DNA from: Armatimonadaceae bacterium
GTDB lineage: Bacteria > Armatimonadota > Armatimonadia > Armatimonadales > Armatimonadaceae
Length of the DNA stretch: 26,804 nt
Direction of reading: 5' to 3'
NCBI GenBank assembly: GCA_030446525.1
Contig: JAUJNC010000024.1
Span: 1 to 26,804 of the forward strand
The notes beneath the pieces were generated by a model, which was not told the origin of the DNA, did no database searches, and worked only from the letters and a program-made list of their open reading frames with translations. Positions within the stretch are counted from its first letter, which is position 1. The number at the start of each line of letters is the position of its first letter. Made by a program: the position numbers and the translations under genes. Positions 1 to 8,373 of this stretch are shown here, piece by piece.

Positions 1-31
1 CATCGGCGCCAAGGCGGCGGGCCCGGCATGA
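1..31 (+). CDS. 3' end of an unidentified upstream gene (partial)
   Basis: A frame open from the window edge (codons starting at base 2) ends in TGA at 29-31. That stop overlaps the ATG of the next gene in an ATGA arrangement, typical of translationally coupled genes. Only about nine residues (ending AKAAGPA) are visible, so nothing can be said about function. The frame could be chance; the ATGA overlap is the only support. Confidence 0.35.
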   Translation, partial: IGAKAAGPA

Positions 32-396
32 TCGAGGGCTACGTCACCGCCGAGCGCGACGTCATCGTGCCGCTGCGGGTGCGCGGGCCGCAGGGGCGTG
101 AGATCGAGATCGATGCGGTTCTCGACACCGGCTTCACCGACGCGCTGGGGCTGCCTCCCGAACTGGTGGACCAGCTGCAGCTGCCGTTCTTCTCCTCCTC
201 GGATGCCCTCCTGGCCGACGGCCGCCTGATGCGCTTCGCGCTGCACACTGGACGCGTGTGGTGGGAGGGCGCGTGGCGCGAGGTGGTGATCACCGCGACC
301 GAAGGCGGGCCGCTGTTAGGGGCGGGGCTCTTGTACGGCAACCTGGTGACGCTGGAGATGGTGGACGGGGGGCGGGTGCTGATCGAGACGATGTAG
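28..396 (+). CDS. Clan AA (retropepsin-like) aspartic protease family protein
   Basis: This 122-residue protein has the hallmarks of a single-domain, retropepsin-like aspartyl protease. The catalytic Asp-Thr-Gly lies at residues 33-35 in the context AVLDTGFTD, and a hydrophobic-hydrophobic-Gly motif (LLG, residues 96-98) follows near the end, as in the family. Such proteins act as homodimers with one Asp from each subunit. No signal peptide or membrane segment is visible, so it should be cytoplasmic. The start is set by the ATGA overlap with the preceding stop. The next gene starts 27 bases downstream, so the two may be co-transcribed. Bacterial members of this small family are mostly uncharacterised and their substrates are unknown; activity here is inferred from the motif only. 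Confidence 0.7.
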   Translation: MIEGYVTAERDVIVPLRVRGPQGREIEIDAVLDTGFTDALGLPPELVDQLQLPFFSSSDALLADGRLMRFALHTGRVWWEGAWREVVITATEGGPLLGAGLLYGNLVTLEMVDGGRVLIETM

Positions 397-422
397 GCCG
401 CCGCGCGGGCACAGGAGTGGGG

Positions 423-1388
423 ATGGAAAGACTTGTTGTCTCAGGAAACGGTGGCAGTCCGATCGGGAGCATCGGCGCGGCGGATCGCGACGCGGAGCTG
501 ATCGGGCTGTGGCTGCACGGGCGCAGCCCTCACACGCAGCGGGCGTACCGCGCCGACGTGCGGCGGTTCCTCTGCTTCGCGGGCAAGGGGCTGCACCAGG
601 CGACGCTTGCCGACCTGCAAGCCTTCGCCGACGCGCTCGCCCGGGAGGTAGCTGCTCCTGCCGAGGGCACGCTAGTGGGTCCCCCGTCTGTCTCGGACCC
701 GGAAACGGCGCCGAGGCCGCCGCTCTGTGCGGCCTCACGGGCGCGCATCCTGTCCTCGGTCAAGTCGGTGCTAGCCTTCGGGCACCGCCTCGGCCTCTTG
801 CCCGTGGACGTCGGGGCGGCGTTGCGGCTCCCCGGCTTGAGGAGCCGCCTGGCCGAGCGCATCCTGCCCGAGCCGGACGTGCAGCGCATGCTGGCGCTGG
901 AGCCCGGCGCGAGGAACCGCGCGCTGCTGCGGCTGCTGTATGCGGCAGGTCTGCGCGTGTCGGAGATCTGCGGCCTGTGCTGGCGCGACCTCTCAGAGCG
1001 CGGCGACGCCGGGCAGGTGAGCGTGCTGGGCAAGGGCGGCAAGACGCGCACCGTGCTGCTCTCGCCCGCCACGTGGCACGAGCTGAGGCAGCTGCGGGCG
1101 AGCGGGGCGGGCGAGCCGCAGGGGCCGGTGTTCCGCTCGCGCACCAAGGGCGGGCACCTGGACCCCTCGCAGGTGCTGAGGATCGTGCGGGCGGCGGCAA
1201 AGCGGGCGGGGCTGGAGACGAACGTGTCGCCGCACTGGATGCGCCACGCGCACGCCTCGCACGCCCTGGACCGGGGCGCCCCCATCCACCTGGTGCAGCA
1301 GACGCTGGGGCACGCGAGCGTGGCCACCACCGGGCGCTACCTGCACGCCCGCCCTAACGATTCCAGCGCCCGATACCTCGGGGTGTAG
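423..1388 (+). CDS. Tyrosine recombinase / site-specific integrase (XerC/D type)
   Basis: A 321-residue tyrosine recombinase that would cut and rejoin DNA through a covalent 3'-phosphotyrosine. The N-terminal SAM-like core-binding domain spans about residues 20-130 (SPHTQRAYRADVRRF) and contains a Pro-rich insertion at about 78-103. The catalytic domain has all expected residues: Arg178 (AGLRVSE), Lys207 (GKGGKT), His271-x-x-Arg274 (HWMRH), His297 (LGHAS) and the nucleophile Tyr306 (TTGRYLH). The ATG at 423 follows an AGGAG-type ribosome site and gives normal family length; the longer open frame upstream overlaps the protease gene and is not credible. Length and motif spacing fit XerC/XerD-like enzymes, but no dif site or element end was recognised nearby, so a housekeeping role and an integron/plasmid role are both possible. 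Confidence 0.9.
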   Translation: MERLVVSGNGGSPIGSIGAADRDAELIGLWLHGRSPHTQRAYRADVRRFLCFAGKGLHQATLADLQAFADALAREVAAPAEGTLVGPPSVSDPETAPRPPLCAASRARILSSVKSVLAFGHRLGLLPVDVGAALRLPGLRSRLAERILPEPDVQRMLALEPGARNRALLRLLYAAGLRVSEICGLCWRDLSERGDAGQVSVLGKGGKTRTVLLSPATWHELRQLRASGAGEPQGPVFRSRTKGGHLDPSQVLRIVRAAAKRAGLETNVSPHWMRHAHASHALDRGAPIHLVQQTLGHASVATTGRYLHARPNDSSARYLGV

Positions 1389-1425
1389 GGTAGCTGGTAG
1401 TCGCCGGTGATCGGCCGTGCCCGGG

Positions 1426-1581
1426 CTACTTGCCGCCCGAGAGGCTGGCGCCGATCTTGAAGAGCTTGGTGCCGCACACGCTGCACGTCCCCGTCACCGC
1501 CGGCTTGCCATTCTTCATCGTGGTCTCGGTCGGGTCTTTCATCTCCCGCTTGGCCTTGCATTTCACGCAGTACGCTTCCAT
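1426..1581 (-). CDS. Small zinc-ribbon protein, DUF5679 type
   Basis: A 51-residue protein with two Cys-x-x-Cys knuckles, at residues 5/8 (YCVKCKAK) and 33/36 (GTCSVCGTKLF), which would bind one zinc ion. The pattern 'MEAYCVKCK...TMKNGKPAVTGTCSVC' split around the centre matches the DUF5679 family as I know it; function is unknown. The start ATG at 1581 is preceded by a very good Shine-Dalgarno (GGAGGG, about six bases away on the minus strand), which excludes the longer upstream starts. It converges on the recombinase gene, with stops only 37 bases apart. It stands alone with no operon partner. Confidence 0.78.
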   Translation of the reverse strand: MEAYCVKCKAKREMKDPTETTMKNGKPAVTGTCSVCGTKLFKIGASLSGGK

Positions 1582-2128
1582 TGCCGCACCCTCCTGTGTC
1601 CGCCGGATCTGCCAGCCTCTTGGGCCTTTACTCCCCGCTCTTTTCGAGACCGTAAGCGTCGGAACCTTCCGGATGATGGAAGCTTTATGCCTATACCATC
1701 GATCATGCGTATTTGCGTGAGTAAACCCAGCCACCTTGAGGGCGCGTCTCCGCGCCTGACCGGCTTCTTCACGGACCCGGCTTGTTCCGCTTTCTGTTTA
1801 TCGAGCGGAACTTGGGCCGGAAATGGCCCTCACCAAACGCTCCGAGCGCGGCGCGCACAGGGCAGACGCCGGAACGGGGGGCCGCCCTTAGTTCTTCATC
1901 GGGGCGATCTCGGAACTTGGGGGTGAGGTCACAACGGGACACAAGACGTCGGTGCGCAGTTCGCCTTTATCTCTGAGGACGAACCAAGCCTTCACAACCA
2001 GGCGCGCCACGGCTTCCGTGAGACGGCGCGCACTTGGTGAGCAGGGAATCGCTGTGGGGGTGGGCCGACCCGGAGCCGGCGGCGGCACCTCGGGACGTCT
2101 TCGCCCGATCCGGGAGCGGCTTCGTTAC
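1582..2128. other. Intergenic region between divergent genes
   Basis: About 550 bases separate the minus-strand zinc-ribbon gene from the plus-strand regulator gene. It should hold both promoters, but I could not pick a convincing -35/-10 pair. It contains an imperfectly spaced hairpin at 1784-1811: GTTCCGCT pairs with AGCGGAAC around a 12-base loop. Open frames here have no recognisable protein features. Confidence 0.5.
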
Positions 2129-5100
2129 ATGGAACTGATCTCCTTGACGAGCCGTTTCAAAGCAAGGGGTGTTCCTGTGAACTTGCCGTGGAAGATCACA
2201 CTCTTGGGCCAGTTGCGCGCCGAGCAGCCGGGACAGCGTGCCATCACACGCTTCAGCACCCAAAAGACCGCAGCGCTCCTTGCTTACCTCGCCTACCATC
2301 CGCAGGAAGCGTCGCCGCGCGAAGTGCTGATCGAGATGCTCTGGCCGGACGCCGAACCCGGTGCCGGACGGCACCGTCTCAGCATGGCGCTGTCCTCGCT
2401 GCGCCGCCAGTTGGAGCCGCCCGGCATTCCTACGGGCGCCGTACTCGTCGCGGACCGCTTCTTTGTGCGGCTGAACGATGCCGTGTTCACGACGGACGTG
2501 GCCCGATTCGAGGAGGCGCTTCTGTCTGCGGCAGAAGCCCGAAGCAGTGCCGAGCTCGAGCAGCGTCTGACCGACGCAGCATGGCTCGTCGGCGGCCCGC
2601 TACTGCCCGGCCACTACGAGGACTGGGTCGTAGCGGAACGAGAGCGCCTTTCCGAGCGTTGCTTCCACACGATCTGTCAGCTGAGGGCGCTTCTGGATGA
2701 GGCGGGGGAGTATGCGCGCGCCCTGGACTGGGCCCGGCGGGCGGTCAAGCTGGACCCGTTGCGCGAGGAGGCGCATTACGAGTTGATGCGCCTCTTGGCA
2801 GCCGCCGGGCAGCCCGCCGCCGCCCTGCGCCAATATCGGAAGTTGAAACGGGTGCTGGCGGAAGCGTTCGGGGAGGCGCCTTCGGCTGCTTGTCGCGAGC
2901 TCGCGAGCCGGATAAACGTGAGCGGCGCGGACGTGACGCTCTCCACCCATCAGACAATCCTCGCCGCTCCCTCCCTCGCCGCGAGCACGCCGCAAAGGCA
3001 TGCGAGCGCCCCGCAGGTGCCCCCCCCGGCCGGGACGGTGACCTTTTTGCTTGCGGACAGTGAAGGGGCGGCGTTCCGGCCGCAGATGACGGACGGCGCG
3101 GACGCAGCAGCAACCCTTTGGGAGCGCCACCGCACCTTGCTTTGCCGCGAGTTCGCCGCGTGCAAGGGGCACCTGGTGCGGGAGCGGCGCGGCTTTCTCG
3201 TTGCCGCCTTCGCGGCGGGTCGGGACGCACTGCGCTGCGCCATCGCCTGCCGGGACGCGCTGCCGCGCCCCGTATCCGGACCGGACGGCGCGGCGCGAGC
3301 GTCGCCCCCGCAGGTGCGGATGGCGCTGCATACTGCCGATGCCGAACCGATGGGCGAGAGCTACCCGGAGGCCGTGCTGAGTCACGGCGTGCGGCTTCTG
3401 GTCGCCGCGCACGGGGGGCAGATCCTGGTCTCCACGGCGACGGCCGCCCTCCTGCAACCGGCCGGCGCAGCGGCCGCGGAGCCGGGCGGCGTGCGATTGG
3501 CGGATCTGGGTGTCTACCGCTTGAGAGCAGCCGGGACGCCGGAGCGGGTGTTCCAGGTGGAGTATCCGGATCCGATCGGGCGGCAGTTTCCCCCCGTGCG
3601 GGCGGAGGCGGCCCACGCGGACAGCCTGCCCCTCCGGTTGACACGCTTCTTCGGGCGGGGTGAAGAACAGCAACAACTGGACCAGGCGCTGCTTTCGGGG
3701 GAAGCGCGCCTGGTCACGCTCACGGGCGCGGGCGGGGTGGGCAAAACGCGGCTTGCTCTGGAGGTGGCGGAGAGGCTGAGGAGCCGGGCTTTCGGCGCGG
3801 TTTGGTTCGTCACGCTTGCGGACCTGTCAGATCCCTCCCGGATCACCGACGCCTTGCTGCGCACTCTGTGCCTGACGCGCTCGCCGTCGGCGGAACCCCT
3901 AGACCAGATAGCGGCGGCGTTGTGGTCACAGGGGCGGAGCCTTCTCGTCTTGGACAACTTCGAGCATCTTGTGGAGGGTGGCGCTCCGCTCATAGGCGCC
4001 CTGCTCCAGCGCGCGCCCTCGCTGCGGTGCCTGGTGACATCACGGCAACCGCTCGCGCTCGCCGGGGAGCGCGAATTCCTCGTCCACCCCCTGGCCGTCC
4101 CCCGTGGGGAGGAGGCGCCGGAGGAACTGGCCCTTTGTCCCAGCGTGCGCCTGTTCGTGGATCGGGCGCAGGCCGTGCGTCCCGACTTCCAGGTGACACC
4201 CGGCCACGCCCCGGCGCTGGCAGCGCTCGTGCGCCAGCTCGAAGGCATTCCGCTCGCCCTTGAGCTGGCGGCGGCGCACGCCCACGTACTCTCTCCCGCC
4301 CAGATGCTCGGGCAGCTTGCGCGCGGGTTCGAGTTCCTGGTGAGCCGCAAACGCGATGTGCCGGAGCGCCATCGCACGCTCTGGGCTGCCATCGACTGGA
4401 GCTACCAGCTTCTGCCTGCAGACCTTCGGCGCTTCTTCACGCGTTTATCCGCGTTCCGGGGTGGATGGACGCTGGAAGCGGCGGAAGCCGTATGTCAGGA
4501 GCGGCAAGCCCTGGATTATCTCACCCAATTGCGAGAGTGCTCCTTGCTGACGGCGCAGGAGCCGGGTGCCGGCCACGAGGAGCCAGGCGCGGTGGCCGGC
4601 GGCGGTGAGATGCGGTTTCGTATGCTGGAAACGGTGCGGCAATATAGTCGGCAGCGCCTCGTTTCGTCTTCGGAACACACGCCGATTTCGAGCCAGCACA
4701 CCGCATTTTTCCTGCAAATGGCGGAGGAGGCCGAACCCCACCTGATCCGAGATAACCAAGCGATCTGGCTGGAGCGCCTGGAACGGGAGCACGACAACCT
4801 GCGGGCCGCGTTGGATTGGTGCCAGGGGAACGAGACCGGCGTCACACTGGGGGTGCGTCTGGTCGGGGCCTTGTGGCGGTTCTGGTCGATACGCGGTTAC
4901 TTGGGCGAGGGACGAGAACGGCTGACCCTTGCCCTGGGGCGCGCCGGCGACGATGCGCCCCAGGCGCTGCGCGCCAAGGCGCTCAACGGTGCGGGCAATC
5001 TGGCGGAGAATCAGGGAGACTACGCTGCCGCGCGCGCCTTTTATCAGGAAAGCCTGAGCCTCCGGCGACACCTCAACGACCCGAGCGGCATCGCCATTGC

Positions 5101-5734
5101 GCTCAACAACCTGGGCTTTGTCGCACGCGCACAGGGAGAGTACGCGCGAGCGCATCGGCTGTTCGAGCAAAGTCTCATGATCTGGCGGACGCTGGGAAAT
5201 ACCTGGGGCATCGCGTATCTCCTCAACAACACGGGACTGGTGGCCTACGGTCAGGGAGATGCCGCAAGCGCGCGCCGTCTTTTCTGCGAAAGTCTGACCC
5301 TCCGGCGGGAGCTGGGGGACAAGTGGGGCATAGCGTCTTCCCTGTATAACCTGGGGCTGGCGGCAAACGCCAAGGGTGAGACAGCCTCAGCGTACCCCTT
5401 TTTCGAGGAAAGCATGGCGTTGTGGCGAGAAGTGGGAGACAGGGCGGGCATCGCCTATTGTTTGGAAGGGCTGGCCCAAACCTGCGAAGCCGAGGGGAAG
5501 CCGCGGCGGGCGGTGTGGCTGCTCGGAGCTGCCCGGGCCCTGCGGGATGCGATGGGTGTGCCCCTGCCGCCCTCGGAACGCGCCGTCTATGACGCAACGA
5601 TCGCCGCCCTTCGCGCTGCCCTGGGCGACGCGGCATTCACCGCCGAATGGTCCGCAGGACGAATGCTGGACTGGGAACAGGCGCTCGCCTACGCGCTGGC
5701 AGGCATCCCTGCTCCGCGATCTTCTCCCGCATAG
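2129..5734 (+). CDS. BTAD / degenerate adenylate cyclase / NB-ARC / TPR transcriptional regulator
   Basis: A 1201-residue AfsR/SARP-like regulator. In order: winged-helix DNA-binding domain (about residues 17-105; 'LLAYLAYHP...LWPDAEP..GRHRLSMALSSLRR'); bacterial transcriptional activation domain (about 115-265); class III nucleotide cyclase-like domain (about 298-445); NB-ARC/STAND ATPase with Walker A GAGGVGKTR near 532 and Walker B LLVLDNF near 606; and at least four 40-residue TPRs (about 945-1115; repeated NNLG..A..QGEYA.A). In the cyclase-like domain the usual TDIEGS is altered to ADSEGA and the second metal-site GDG is replaced by RRG, so it should be catalytically dead and may serve as a sensor. 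The ATG at 2129 has an upstream GGGAG; a GTG at 2177 behind AAGGGG is an alternative. Longer starts are unlikely. It stands alone; target genes cannot be read from the sequence. Confidence 0.9.
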   Translation: MELISLTSRFKARGVPVNLPWKITLLGQLRAEQPGQRAITRFSTQKTAALLAYLAYHPQEASPREVLIEMLWPDAEPGAGRHRLSMALSSLRRQLEPPGIPTGAVLVADRFFVRLNDAVFTTDVARFEEALLSAAEARSSAELEQRLTDAAWLVGGPLLPGHYEDWVVAERERLSERCFHTICQLRALLDEAGEYARALDWARRAVKLDPLREEAHYELMRLLAAAGQPAAALRQYRKLKRVLAEAFGEAPSAACRELASRINVSGADVTLSTHQTILAAPSLAASTPQRHASAPQVPPPAGTVTFLLADSEGAAFRPQMTDGADAAATLWERHRTLLCREFAACKGHLVRERRGFLVAAFAAGRDALRCAIACRDALPRPVSGPDGAARASPPQVRMALHTADAEPMGESYPEAVLSHGVRLLVAAHGGQILVSTATAALLQPAGAAAAEPGGVRLADLGVYRLRAAGTPERVFQVEYPDPIGRQFPPVRAEAAHADSLPLRLTRFFGRGEEQQQLDQALLSGEARLVTLTGAGGVGKTRLALEVAERLRSRAFGAVWFVTLADLSDPSRITDALLRTLCLTRSPSAEPLDQIAAALWSQGRSLLVLDNFEHLVEGGAPLIGALLQRAPSLRCLVTSRQPLALAGEREFLVHPLAVPRGEEAPEELALCPSVRLFVDRAQAVRPDFQVTPGHAPALAALVRQLEGIPLALELAAAHAHVLSPAQMLGQLARGFEFLVSRKRDVPERHRTLWAAIDWSYQLLPADLRRFFTRLSAFRGGWTLEAAEAVCQERQALDYLTQLRECSLLTAQEPGAGHEEPGAVAGGGEMRFRMLETVRQYSRQRLVSSSEHTPISSQHTAFFLQMAEEAEPHLIRDNQAIWLERLEREHDNLRAALDWCQGNETGVTLGVRLVGALWRFWSIRGYLGEGRERLTLALGRAGDDAPQALRAKALNGAGNLAENQGDYAAARAFYQESLSLRRHLNDPSGIAIALNNLGFVARAQGEYARAHRLFEQSLMIWRTLGNTWGIAYLLNNTGLVAYGQGDAASARRLFCESLTLRRELGDKWGIASSLYNLGLAANAKGETASAYPFFEESMALWREVGDRAGIAYCLEGLAQTCEAEGKPRRAVWLLGAARALRDAMGVPLPPSERAVYDATIAALRAALGDAAFTAEWSAGRMLDWEQALAYALAGIPAPRSSPA

Positions 5735-6067
5735 GCGCTTTGATGATCCGATTGCGTAGTCGAGGCCGTGTATTTCGGTGCGGGCAGGAATGCTGCTGCC
5801 CGACTGATTCGTCAAAACGCATTAGAGAGTTCTTAGAGACTGGGTTGGTAAAATGACGCCGAGAGTCGAACGCGCCCATCCGTGAACGTCGGAGTGGAAA
5901 ATGGCCGCACGAGCGCCACAGAAAGGAGTGCGAAAGAATGCCGGTGTGACTGCCGCTACCGTGCTGTTTCTGGTTCTAGAAGCCGTTATCGCAACATAGT
6001 GGTAGTTCGTCGTTCGGCCTGGCGGCGCTTCCTGCCGCCAGCGACACATCTATCAAGGAGATACTTT
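5735..6067. other. Intergenic region upstream of the propeller-protein gene
   Basis: About 330 bases with no credible gene. It is slightly less GC-rich than its surroundings. It presumably carries the terminator of the regulator gene and the promoter of the next gene, but neither is distinct. Confidence 0.45.
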
Positions 6068-7204
6068 ATGGGAACACGACGCGACTTCATAGCCATCGCT
6101 AGTCTCGCCTTGGCAATCTGCTTCACGCGCCCGCCGGCGGCCAACGCGCAGACACGCGCAGGCGCCGTGTTTACGCTGACCAACGCGGCCAATGCCAATG
6201 CCGTAGTCGCCTACCGGCGGGCCGCCGACGGAAGCCTGACCTACCAGGGGCGGTTCCTCACGGGCGGCAGGGGCAGCGGCGGGACCATCGATCCGCTGCA
6301 GTCCCAGGACTCGCTCGTCCTCAGCGACGACAAGCGGTACCTGTTCACCGTGAACGCCGGTAGTGGCGACATCTCTTCCCTGTACGTGTCGCCGTTCGGG
6401 CTGATCCTGGTAGATAAGGCGCCCTGCGGCGGCGCCTTGCCCGTCAGCCTGGCTGTGCACAAGAACCTGCTCTACGTTCTGAACTCCGGTGGCAATGGCA
6501 ACATCACCGGCTTCACCATCCGCCCGGGCGGGCGGCTGGCGCCGATCGCTGGCTCCACGCAACCCCTCAGCGCCGCCAGCGCGGGCGGCGCTGACATCAA
6601 GTTCAGCCCGGACGGGCGCCTGCTGGCGGTAACGGAACGGCTCACGAACCTGGTCCTGACGTACCCAGTCGGGGCGGACGGGCGGGCGGGAGCTCCGATC
6701 CGGAACCCCTCCAGCGGCAGCACACCGTTCAGCCTCGCGTTCACCCCGCCGGGCGACCTTCTGGTCGCCGAGGCGTTCGGCGGTCCGCCTACCGGTGACG
6801 CCGCGGTCTCGTCGTACGCGGTGGAAACGAATGGCAGCCTGCGCGTGATCACCGGCTCCGCGCCCACGCTCGGGACGGCGGCGTGCTGGATAGTGGTCAC
6901 CCGCGACGGCCGCTACGCCTACACCTCGAACGCCGGCAGCGGGACGATCTCCGGCTTCGGCATCGGACGGGACGGCAGCCTGACGCTGCTCAACCCCGAC
7001 GATCCCCTCACCAGCACCGGCCCCGGCAGCACACCGCTCGACATCGCCTTGAGCCGGGACAGCCGGTACTTCTACACGCTCAACGCTGGTGCCGGCACGA
7101 TCAGCGCCTTCCGCGTCGAAGCGAACGGGAGCCTGACGCTGATCGAGACGGAAGCCGAGGGCCCGGCGCCGGCAAGCGGCCAGAACGGTTTGGTCGCTTA
7201 CTGA
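6068..7204 (+). CDS. Secreted beta-propeller protein, lactonase (YncE/6-phosphogluconolactonase-like) family
   Basis: A 378-residue exported protein. The N-terminus (MGTRRDFIAIASLALAICF, then PPAANAQT) is a signal peptide with likely cleavage after ANA. The rest is a seven-bladed-propeller-type repeat protein, with recurring blades such as 'FTVNAGSGDISSL', 'LYVLNSGGNGNITGF', 'AYTSNAGSGTISGF' and 'FYTLNAGAGTISAF', each followed by 'xxxGSLTLI'. This is the lactonase (PF10282) pattern, close to the family length of about 330-400. The ATG at 6068 lies eight bases after AAGGAG. Despite the family name, most exported members have no proven lactonase activity; a cell-surface or periplasmic binding role is as likely. 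It is monocistronic. Confidence 0.85.
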   Translation: MGTRRDFIAIASLALAICFTRPPAANAQTRAGAVFTLTNAANANAVVAYRRAADGSLTYQGRFLTGGRGSGGTIDPLQSQDSLVLSDDKRYLFTVNAGSGDISSLYVSPFGLILVDKAPCGGALPVSLAVHKNLLYVLNSGGNGNITGFTIRPGGRLAPIAGSTQPLSAASAGGADIKFSPDGRLLAVTERLTNLVLTYPVGADGRAGAPIRNPSSGSTPFSLAFTPPGDLLVAEAFGGPPTGDAAVSSYAVETNGSLRVITGSAPTLGTAACWIVVTRDGRYAYTSNAGSGTISGFGIGRDGSLTLLNPDDPLTSTGPGSTPLDIALSRDSRYFYTLNAGAGTISAFRVEANGSLTLIETEAEGPAPASGQNGLVAY

Positions 7205-7429
7205 GTGCCTTGCAGCGCGGTAAGGAGGGTTAAGGGCGTGGGGCTGGCAGCCGCGTCAGCCCCATGCCCGGGCGCTGATGCCGGACAGATTGGGCGCTCA
7301 GCCCACTCGCTTTCGGGGAACCTATCCGGCCGTCGGTGCTTGTGGCGCATTAAATCCTCTTTACTTTCTTTCTGGGCGTATACAGGGGTGACCCAAGAGC
7401 TTCGGGCCCCTGTACGGACGAACAACTTT
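7205..7429. other. Intergenic hairpins between the propeller gene and the IS cluster
   Basis: Two inverted repeats are visible. TGGGGCTG (7239-7246) pairs with CAGCCCCA (7257-7264) just after the propeller gene but has no T-run, so it is at best a weak terminator. TACAGGGG (7381-7388) pairs with CCCCTGTA (7407-7414) just outside the end of the IS-A transposase gene and may mark that element's terminus; I could not confirm this because the opposite end of IS-A is missing. Confidence 0.4.
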
Positions 7430-8373
7430 TCACTTGAGCTCTGCTCGTCTGAGCAGCCTGACGACAAGAATAAAGTCAGCCTCATTGGCTCTGCCCGACA
7501 GCGGCGCCATCAGCGCTTGCAGAGGGTCTAAGCCGCGCCGGAACGTACTCTGGGCCGCACGACCGTGCTTCTTCAACCGGGTCGGCTCAAACTGCTCCAG
7601 AAACGCGCCCACCAGAAGGCACCAGGCCAGCGCCAACGAGAGAAACCCCAGAAACGACGACCAGCGCAGCGGATCGCGGAGCTTACAGCACTCCATCTCG
7701 AAGCCGCGCCCTTTGAAGGCTTGGAACAACGTTTCTATCTTCCATCTGAGCCGATAATCCTCCAGAAGGTCCCCGGCCACATTACTGATGACGATCAAAA
7801 ACTCACTCCTTGCCCGCTGCAGGCGCTTTCCGGCGACAAAGACAGACAGACCCCACAAGAGCATCGGCCGCTTCTTGCAGCGGCAGGCACGATACAAAAA
7901 CCAGTCGCCGGAGCGTTTCTCTCTCCCATCCTTTGCCTGCAGCCACTCGTTTGCTTTGATGCGGATGCGAAAGGCGACCTCCTCTTTGAGCAGCCAAGCC
8001 ACCCAGTCTTTGCCGATGAACTCCCGGCCTGCGGTGACAAAATGGATACACTGGGCGCCGAATAGGTACACAAACTGCTGCATCAGAGCAATACGTTCGG
8101 CGGTGTCGCTGGCCCCGGGCTTCTCAAGAGCCGTCCACAACAGTGGCACGGCACAGCCGGCACACACCACCGACAGCACCAGCAAGTTGACCGGTTCGTC
8201 TCCTATTTTCCATTCGGTGCGGTCGATAGCCAGCACAAACGGGGCGCGCGTGGGCAGCAGATTTGCCAGCACTCTGGCCCAGCGCTGCTGCGAAAGCGCC
8301 GGCTGGTCCAGGAAACGCCGTATCTGTTGCCGTTTAGCTTCGGTATCAGCCTCTCCGGGCAGCAGGTTAGCGA
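7430..8373 (-). pseudogene. IS-A: IS4-family transposase, main (C-terminal) part, split by IS-B
   Basis: The frame from about 8373 down to the stop at 7430 encodes the bulk of an IS4-type DDE transposase: 'NLLPGEADTEAKRQQIRRFL', then first Asp in LAIDRTEW and the Glu signature RWKIETLFQAFKGRGF. The N-terminal part lies 1.5 kb away at 9862-9945. IS-B interrupts the gene, and joining the two parts through one copy of the 10-bp repeat reads straight through (...KASVQAIA|NLLPGE...). The expected second catalytic Asp (family motif ADREFIG) is here TAGREFIG, a GGC codon in place of GAC, so the enzyme should be inactive even if rejoined. The open frame continues upstream into IS-B without a stop, which creates an artificial hybrid ORF; the apparent ATG at 8467 belongs to IS-B, not to this gene. 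Confidence 0.85.
8364..8373. repeat. Target-site duplication of IS-B, copy 1
   Basis: The sequence AGGTTAGCGA here recurs exactly at 9862-9871. The two copies directly flank the terminal inverted repeats of IS-B. IS4-family elements commonly make duplications of about 9-12 bp. Confidence 0.92.

Noticed and set aside
2600..4392. Long minus-strand open frames (up to 358 residues) within the regulator gene
   Set aside because: Arg/Pro-rich antisense frames overlapping a well-supported multidomain protein; no ribosome site or family.
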